This document shows, piece after piece, positions 58,901 to 64,000 of a stretch of 64,000 bases of DNA. The position numbers and the translations under genes were made by a program. Origin of the DNA: Daedaleopsis sinensis (taxonomy: Eukaryota > Basidiomycota > Agaricomycetes > Polyporales > Polyporaceae). Each line of letters starts with the position of its first letter. Positions within the stretch are counted from its first letter, which is position 1. The stretch spans positions 2,418,001 to 2,482,000 of the forward strand of contig CM066306.1 in the NCBI GenBank assembly GCA_033807695.1, given 5' to 3'. The notes under the pieces are model-generated. The model had not been told where the DNA came from. It saw only the letters and a list, made by a program, of their open reading frames with translations, and did no database searches.

Positions 58901-60273
58901 GGACAACGCGAACATCTCCATCCGCGGCACTAAGAAGGCCATCGCCGAGGCGAAGGCTGCGATTCTCGCCATCGCCGATCAGGTCGCGGAGGAGACGACC
59001 GCGACCATTGACGTGCCCAGCAAGTTCCACCGCACGATCATCGGTGCTGGTGGCCAGGGCCTCAAGGACCTCATCGCTCGCTGTGGAGGCCCTACCGACT
59101 CGAGGGCCCAGGCTGGGCTGATTCGATTGTGCGTGTTTTGTGTCTTGAGAACATGTGGCTCGGTGCTTATGTTGGCGTAGCCCTCGCCAGGGCGAACCCT
59201 CCGACGAGGTCCGTCTGCGCGGCGAGCCTAAGCTCGTCGCGAAGCTCAAGGCGGAGCTCGAGAAGGTCGCCGCGGACCTCAAGGACCGGGTCGTGCTCGG
59301 AGTGGACATACCGGTGGCCCAGCATCGCGCGCTCATCGGCCGCGGTGGTCAGCACCTTAACGATCTGCAGAACCGCACCGGTGCCCAGATACAGTTCCCC
59401 GGCTCTCGCTCGTACGCCCAGGTCGGCGAGCCAGCGAACGCTGCCGACCTCGCCGGTGTTGACCCTGGGAACCTCGTCAAGGTGTCCGGTCCTCGCGCGG
59501 CTTGCGAGAAGGCCGTTGAGGAGCTGAAGGTATATCGCGTGCATTTGTCGACGTGTCGTTTTTCCAGTGTGCTAACTGCCGTTGGACGTAGGCTCAGATC
59601 AAGCCGCCCGCGCCTGAAGGCGTCACTGATACTGTCACCGTCCCGCTGAAGTACCACTACGCCGTCTCGCAGCAGGGCAACCTCTTCCGGCAGCTCCGCT
59701 CTTCCGGCGTGCACGTCGACCAGTCAGCCGTGCCCTCAAAGCCCGCGGTTCCACCCCAGCCCACGTCCCAGGCCGGCGCCGCGGCCGCTCGCATCGACGA
59801 CCCGGACGTGGATGCCGCGACCACGGAGGCACAGTGGCAGGTCGTGCCCAACTACCAGGATGCCGAGGAGGGTGACTCGGAGTGGACGCTGAAAGCCCGC
59901 GACCAGGCGGGCCTCGACCGCGCGTTGAAGCTGATCAAGGAGGGGATCGAGCATGCGGAGAAGATGACGCACGTCGGCTTCCTGACACTTCCCGACCGCT
60001 CAATGTTCCCGCGCATCGTGGGCGCGAAGGGTTCGAACGTCGCGCGCCTGCGGAACGAGAGCGGCGCGGACATCACTGTCAGCCACGAGGACAGCACGAT
60101 CGTCATCGTCGGTGAGTACAGCTCCCTTGCTCTTGGATAAATGTAGGCGTGGTGTTCTGATTGCGCAACATCGATGTCTAGGCTCGGAGTCTGCTACGGT
60201 TGCTGCGAAGGACGCCATCCTCCGGATGACGACCAACACTGGCCGCCCGCGGGGTGGTCGCAGGGACGCGTAA
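55953..60273 (+). CDS. SCP160: Vigilin / SCP160, multi-KH RNA-binding protein (1256 aa)
   Basis: Polysome- and ER-associated mRNA-binding protein. Exons 55953-55979, 56041-56493, 56693-57726, 57779-58691, 58746-59128, 59181-59529, 59592-60111 and 60182-60273 give 1256 aa, close to yeast Scp160. At least eight KH domains keep a GxxG loop: IIGPKGVTL, VVGRGGTTL, IVGSGGAGV, LIGQSGKYV, ILGKAGATI, IIGAGGQGL, LIGRGGQHL and IVGAKGSNV. Further degenerate KH units (for example LLTGKNADEI) lack it, as in other vigilins. The intron at 56494-56692 (199 bp) is long for this window. The C-terminus ends in an RG-rich tail (GRPRGGRRDA). Confidence 0.94.
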
Positions 60274-60443
60274 AAACCTCTAGGATATGTAACATTGGGT
60301 ACTAGGTAGTCACGTCGTCTTGGGATCATGCACATGTTGGGAACGCAGTTACACGCATGAGCATCACAGTATCCAAATACCAACTTCAGTATTGCAGCAT
60401 GAGTACTGCGTGATGCAAAGTACAAGAGATATATGAAGCATTT
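60274..60443. other. Intergenic between converging genes (170 bp)
   Basis: The stops of SCP160 and SR140 face each other across 170 bp, leaving room only for short or overlapping 3' UTRs. Confidence 0.6.
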
Positions 60444-63350
60444 TTAAACATGTACCGGCTCACCATCAACGTCGTCCATCGGCTCACCGTCGACATCGGC
60501 AGCGTCGATGGGCATGCCATCTACGTCCCCGCCAATCGGGTCGCCGTCCACGTCGTCCATGGGGTCTCCGTCCACATCGTCGATCGGATCTCCATCGACG
60601 TTCTCGAGCGGGAGGCCGTCGACGTCCGCCTCGATCGGGTCTCCGTCGACATCCTCGACCGGCCTCCCGTCCACGTCGCTTTCCTCGTCCATCGGCTCCC
60701 CGTCGTCGTCATCGCCCCCCTCTAGGGCCGCAGGCGCCTCCACGGTCTCCGCCGGCTTGAACGCGCTCGTCTTGAACTTGGACGTGAACACGGGGGCGGC
60801 CTCGCGGACCTCCGTGGGGGCCTCCTCGGTGGGGGCGGCGTCGGGCTCGAACGCGGCGCCCTCGAGCCGCTGGCGGAGCTCGAGGGTGTACTCGGGCGGG
60901 AAGACTATCCAGTCCTCCCAGATGTCGACGACGGCGGTGATCTGCTTCTTGAACGTCTCCGCGGTGATGCGCCCGGGGAAGGAGTGGTAGATGGTCGAGA
61001 GGTGGTCGAAGACGAGCCCGAGCCGCGCCTGGAACTCCTGCCGGAACTTCCACGCCATCGGCAGGGGCGCGGCCGAGTTGTGCAGGATGTCGCAGATGAG
61101 GTGGAGCCGTGCGACTTTGCGGGGCACCGGGGTGCCGTCGACGACGAGGGACGCGATGATGATGTCCGCGACCTGTACATAGGGAGGAGGGGCGGGATTA
61201 GTTAGTTTGCAAGAGGTCTATGATGTGCGCAACTCGCGAACCTCAGCAGCTGCCTCGGCGTGCTCCAGGCTAAATGCCATGCATCTGGCCATCTCCCCCC
61301 GCCGTCCGGAGAGGGCCCGCAACATCGCTTCAAATCGTCTGCGTGCGAGTTTTCCGAGTTCGTACTTGCGTCCGCGCTCGCGCTCAGACTCCTCAGCAGA
61401 GTCGGTCGAGTAGACGGAGTTGTATCCCTGCAATGTCTACCGTTAGCTAGTGTGCACACAAGTCGACGGTTCTAACTCACGTCGTCATCAAACTCAGGCT
61501 CAAGGGTGTCCCTCTTCTCCACGAGGGAACGGTAATAGCGGTGACGCCGATGCTGCAGAATATCTGTGAATTTCCAGAACGAAAGACGAAGGCATGCATG
61601 TACTCACATCCTTGTTTAGGAATGCATACTTCGGGTTTGATTTCTCTCGGTCCTGCAAAGTCTGCTCATACTCGTCGTCGTGCCCGCGGACCTCCAACGC
61701 TACAGTGCGAATGAACTGATCGGTGACCTCCTCATCATCCAGAACAGGCGGAGGCGGAGTGCGAGACCCCCGCCTGTGCGGCGAACGGCTACGACTTTCG
61801 CTGTCCTGACGAGAATGACGGTTCCTCGACGGTGAATACGACCGACTCGGTGTATAGGAGCGACTGCGGGAGCGCCGTGAAGACCGATGCTCATCGTGCT
61901 CCAGAGAGCGCGAGCGCGAGCGACGGTGGTCGCGGGCCCGGTCTCGATCTCTCCGAGGAGATCGCGAGAGAGAGGGCGACCTTGAGCGAGAGGTCCTCTT
62001 TGCGACTGCGCGTGCGTTGGTTAACGACCACCTTCGTCTGCGACCTCAGGCACGATTACTCACCATACATGGGCTTTGCGGCGATCGGAACCGCCTTGCT
62101 CCATCCGACGCGGAGGATACACCCTCCCCAGTCATAGCCATCGAACTCCCGAAGGGCTGCCTCCGCGTCCCGGCGTTTCATGAAGGACACGAACCCACTT
62201 AACCCGGAGTTCTTGTTTCTCCTGGTCGCTGTCATGTCGGCGCCGGGACCGACCGTTGCGTCGCTTCGCGGCCACATGATTTTGACCTGAAGTGAGGGTT
62301 TAGACTAAGTTGACCGGGAGGCACCGAGCAAGGCCTACCGAACCAACGGGCCCCGCTTTTGCGAAGAAGTTGCCCAGAGCCTGCTCGTTGACGTGGGGCG
62401 GGAGGTTTGCGACGAAAATGTTAGACGTCTATCCCCGGAATGAGTACAAGCAACGATGCACACAGCCGGCGGACCGACCTCGGGGTCTCCTCTGTCTTTG
62501 CTACCGCTCTGGCCCTCGTATGCTACACGAGATAGTCAGCGGCGACCCTTTGCTCGGACTTGGTATGCATGTGCGTCGCACTCACCTGCTATGGACGTCA
62601 CCGACCTGCCGTGCGTAGCATGTCTCGACAGCCTTGCCTCCCGGTCTGCTTGCTCCCTAGTCCTGCACTCAACATGTGTGACTCATCCCATACACAATCC
62701 CACTCACCGCTTGATCTCTTCCAAGAAGCTGTCCATTGCACGTTTCCCTTTCGGCTTTGGCGGCGCATGCGTCGGCGAGGGTGGTCTCTGCTACCATCCC
62801 GGTTCCAGGTTCAGACAAAGCCATGGGGAGAGACAGAAGATAGATAGAGAGCAGCACGCACCGCAGACACATCATCGAACGCGCTCGCCACGTCCTGCCT
62901 GCCCCGCCCTGAGCCCGAGCCCGAGCCCGAGCCAAAGCCAGGGACGGACGGCGGCGGATACGCCGGGCCCGCCCCGCCCTCGTAGGCCTGGCCGGCCTTG
63001 ACGAACGCCGCCGCGCCACGCTTCCTGTCCGCGCCCTCGCCCTGGAACGCGTCGAGGAACTCGACGTATGCGCGCGCGGCGTGCTCCTCCTCCTCCCTGC
63101 GCTTCGCCTCCGCGGCCTCCTTCTCCTTCTCGCGCTTCGACTTGCGGATCGTGCCTTGCGTGTACACCGCGCGCTTGTGGTCGTCTACCTCCTTTTGCTA
63201 TACGCGTCACGGGCAGCGGAAAACACAAACACAAACGTGAGCGATGCAGCGCATGCGGGAGAGAGAAGGCCGGGTCCGTCGCACTGGGAAGGTGGTCTCC
63301 TCGTCATCGTTGTCGAAGAAGGCGGCGAGCCTCGCTTTTGTCTTGTCCAT
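60444..63350 (-). CDS. U2SURP: U2 snRNP-associated SURP protein SR140 (764 aa)
   Basis: Splicing factor of the 17S U2 snRNP. Exons 63350-63285, 63191-62862, 62787-62708, 62662-62586, 62522-62479, 62428-62339, 62286-62064, 62005-61608, 61552-61481, 61427-61242 and 61172-60444 give 764 aa. Domain order matches SR140: an N-terminal basic helix (RKSKREKEKEAAEAKRREEE), an RRM near 200-305 (TSNIFVANLPPHVNEQALG, GFVSFMKRRDAEAAL), an RS stretch, a SURP module near 405-455 (FIRTVALEVRGHDDEYEQ, NPKYAFL), and a CID domain near 475-630 (RLHLICDILHNSAAPLPMAW). The last ~78 residues are nine DVDGxP-like repeats. A GAGCCC hexamer repeat (about 62910-62932) encodes a Gly-Ser run. Confidence 0.93.
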
Positions 63351-63932
63351 GTGCGCGTGGTACAGATCTTACAGTGACTAGGGAGGAAATATTTGGATGT
63401 GCCACTTGGAGTTGTAGTAGGATGAGGCTCGATCGAGGGGAAACTGCACTGAGCGCCTACAATGTACATGCACCTAAACCGCGCGCTTCCTCGATACCTA
63501 TGTATAATCCGGTCACTTCCGTTTGAACACCGTTAACGTTCTTTGTCAAGCGGAGCAGATGGGAGCTTTTCTACATTTGTTTTGGATTGCAGAGTGTGAG
63601 GAGCTGACATATACACGGTATGCACGTTAAACTGCGGGCAAAGCAAAACTCGGTGAACTAAATGGGTATGGCAAAGGAACGCCCCTATGGCAATAAGATA
63701 CTGTGAAGGCAAGAACGTCTGGTCAAGAGCGAGTGTGTCAATCCTATGATACAGTAGACTAAAATGAGAGCGTGAACGAGAAGGAGGAACAAGGGGAACA
63801 ACGCGAGAAGAGGAATGGCGCGGTGTCAGTGTTCCATATGCATAACAGACAGGCAGAAAGTATCAACCAGCCCTGACGACGAGCGAGAGTCCCAAGAACG
63901 ATTACAGCGGGGAGAGGGCGGAAGTGAGAAGC
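63351..63932. other. Intergenic, upstream of SR140
   Basis: Promoter of SR140 and 3' UTR of the truncated minus-strand gene at the window end. A frame over 63068-63526 on the plus strand is a shadow of SR140 exons 1-2. Confidence 0.45.
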
Positions 63933-64000
63933 TTAAGGCTCCAGAACGAGCTGCGCCCCACTGAGTGACGAGAGGACCTGGACGACGCTCATGTTCATGA
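63933..64000 (-). CDS. 3' end of an unidentified gene (partial)
   Basis: The minus strand reads MNMSVVQVLSSLSGAQLVLE then Pro-stop (TAA at 63933-63935). The frame is open to the window edge, so the Met is probably internal. The ending on a short, well-formed hydrophobic helix looks like a real C-terminus, but 22 residues are too few to name a family. Confidence 0.4.
   Translation of the reverse strand, partial: MNMSVVQVLSSLSGAQLVLEP

Noticed and set aside
60450..60725. Plus-strand open frame of 91 codons with a Val/Asp/His repeat
   Set aside because: It is the antisense of the DVDGxP repeat tail of SR140.

Overview
This is a eukaryotic, fungal window. Genes lie on both strands, close together, and are cut by many short introns (mostly 50-80 bp) with GTRNGT-like donors. 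The gene content is that of a filamentous basidiomycete: Zn2Cys6 regulator, F-box protein, Rvs161-type BAR protein, I9 proteinase inhibitor and queuine tRNA-ribosyltransferase. The repeated kinase-like family at the left edge resembles one I recall as expanded in wood-decay polypores, so an agaricomycete, perhaps Polyporales, is my best guess (inference). Exon borders below were worked out by hand from splice sites, reading phase and family conservation. No virus, transposon, CRISPR array, rRNA or convincing tRNA was found.

1-7.7 kb is the unusual part. Three paralogous protein-kinase-like genes lie in tandem on the minus strand: copy A (297-1810) is intact, copy B (about 2849-4360) has lost its start, and copy C (5009-6195) is broken. 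Two detached copies of the last exon of the neighbouring meiotic gene MND1 (6579-7723) lie at 1-119 and 2560-2669. The repeat unit was therefore 'kinase + 5' flank + MND1 tail', and a further unit should lie just left of the window.

8.6-25.2 kb: a 1090-aa conserved unknown; NDUFS7 (complex I); a 622-aa serine/threonine kinase; a MAG-type DNA-3-methyladenine glycosylase divergent from a 75-aa I9 proteinase inhibitor; a 604-aa unknown; and an MFS transporter of the allantoate/nicotinate permease type.

25.8-36.2 kb: DBP10 (60S ribosome biogenesis helicase), queuine tRNA-ribosyltransferase (QTRT1), mitochondrial tyrosyl-tRNA synthetase (MSY1) and a 19-exon TM9/EMP70 nonaspanin. QTRT1 and MSY1 share a 226-bp divergent promoter, and both families act on tyrosine tRNAs.

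36.2-52.2 kb: an F-box protein, a 973-aa coiled-coil protein, the BAR protein Rvs161, a hemerythrin-domain protein, the succinate dehydrogenase assembly factor SDHAF4 and a 1095-aa Zn2Cys6 transcription factor.

52.2-64 kb: ERO1 (oxidative folding in the ER) divergent from vigilin/SCP160 (a KH-repeat RNA-binding protein), then the U2-snRNP-associated factor SR140, and the 3' end of one more minus-strand gene cut by the window edge. Apart from the left array this is a core-gene region; the novelty lies in the array, in many micro-exons and unusual introns, and in a few conserved proteins of unknown function.
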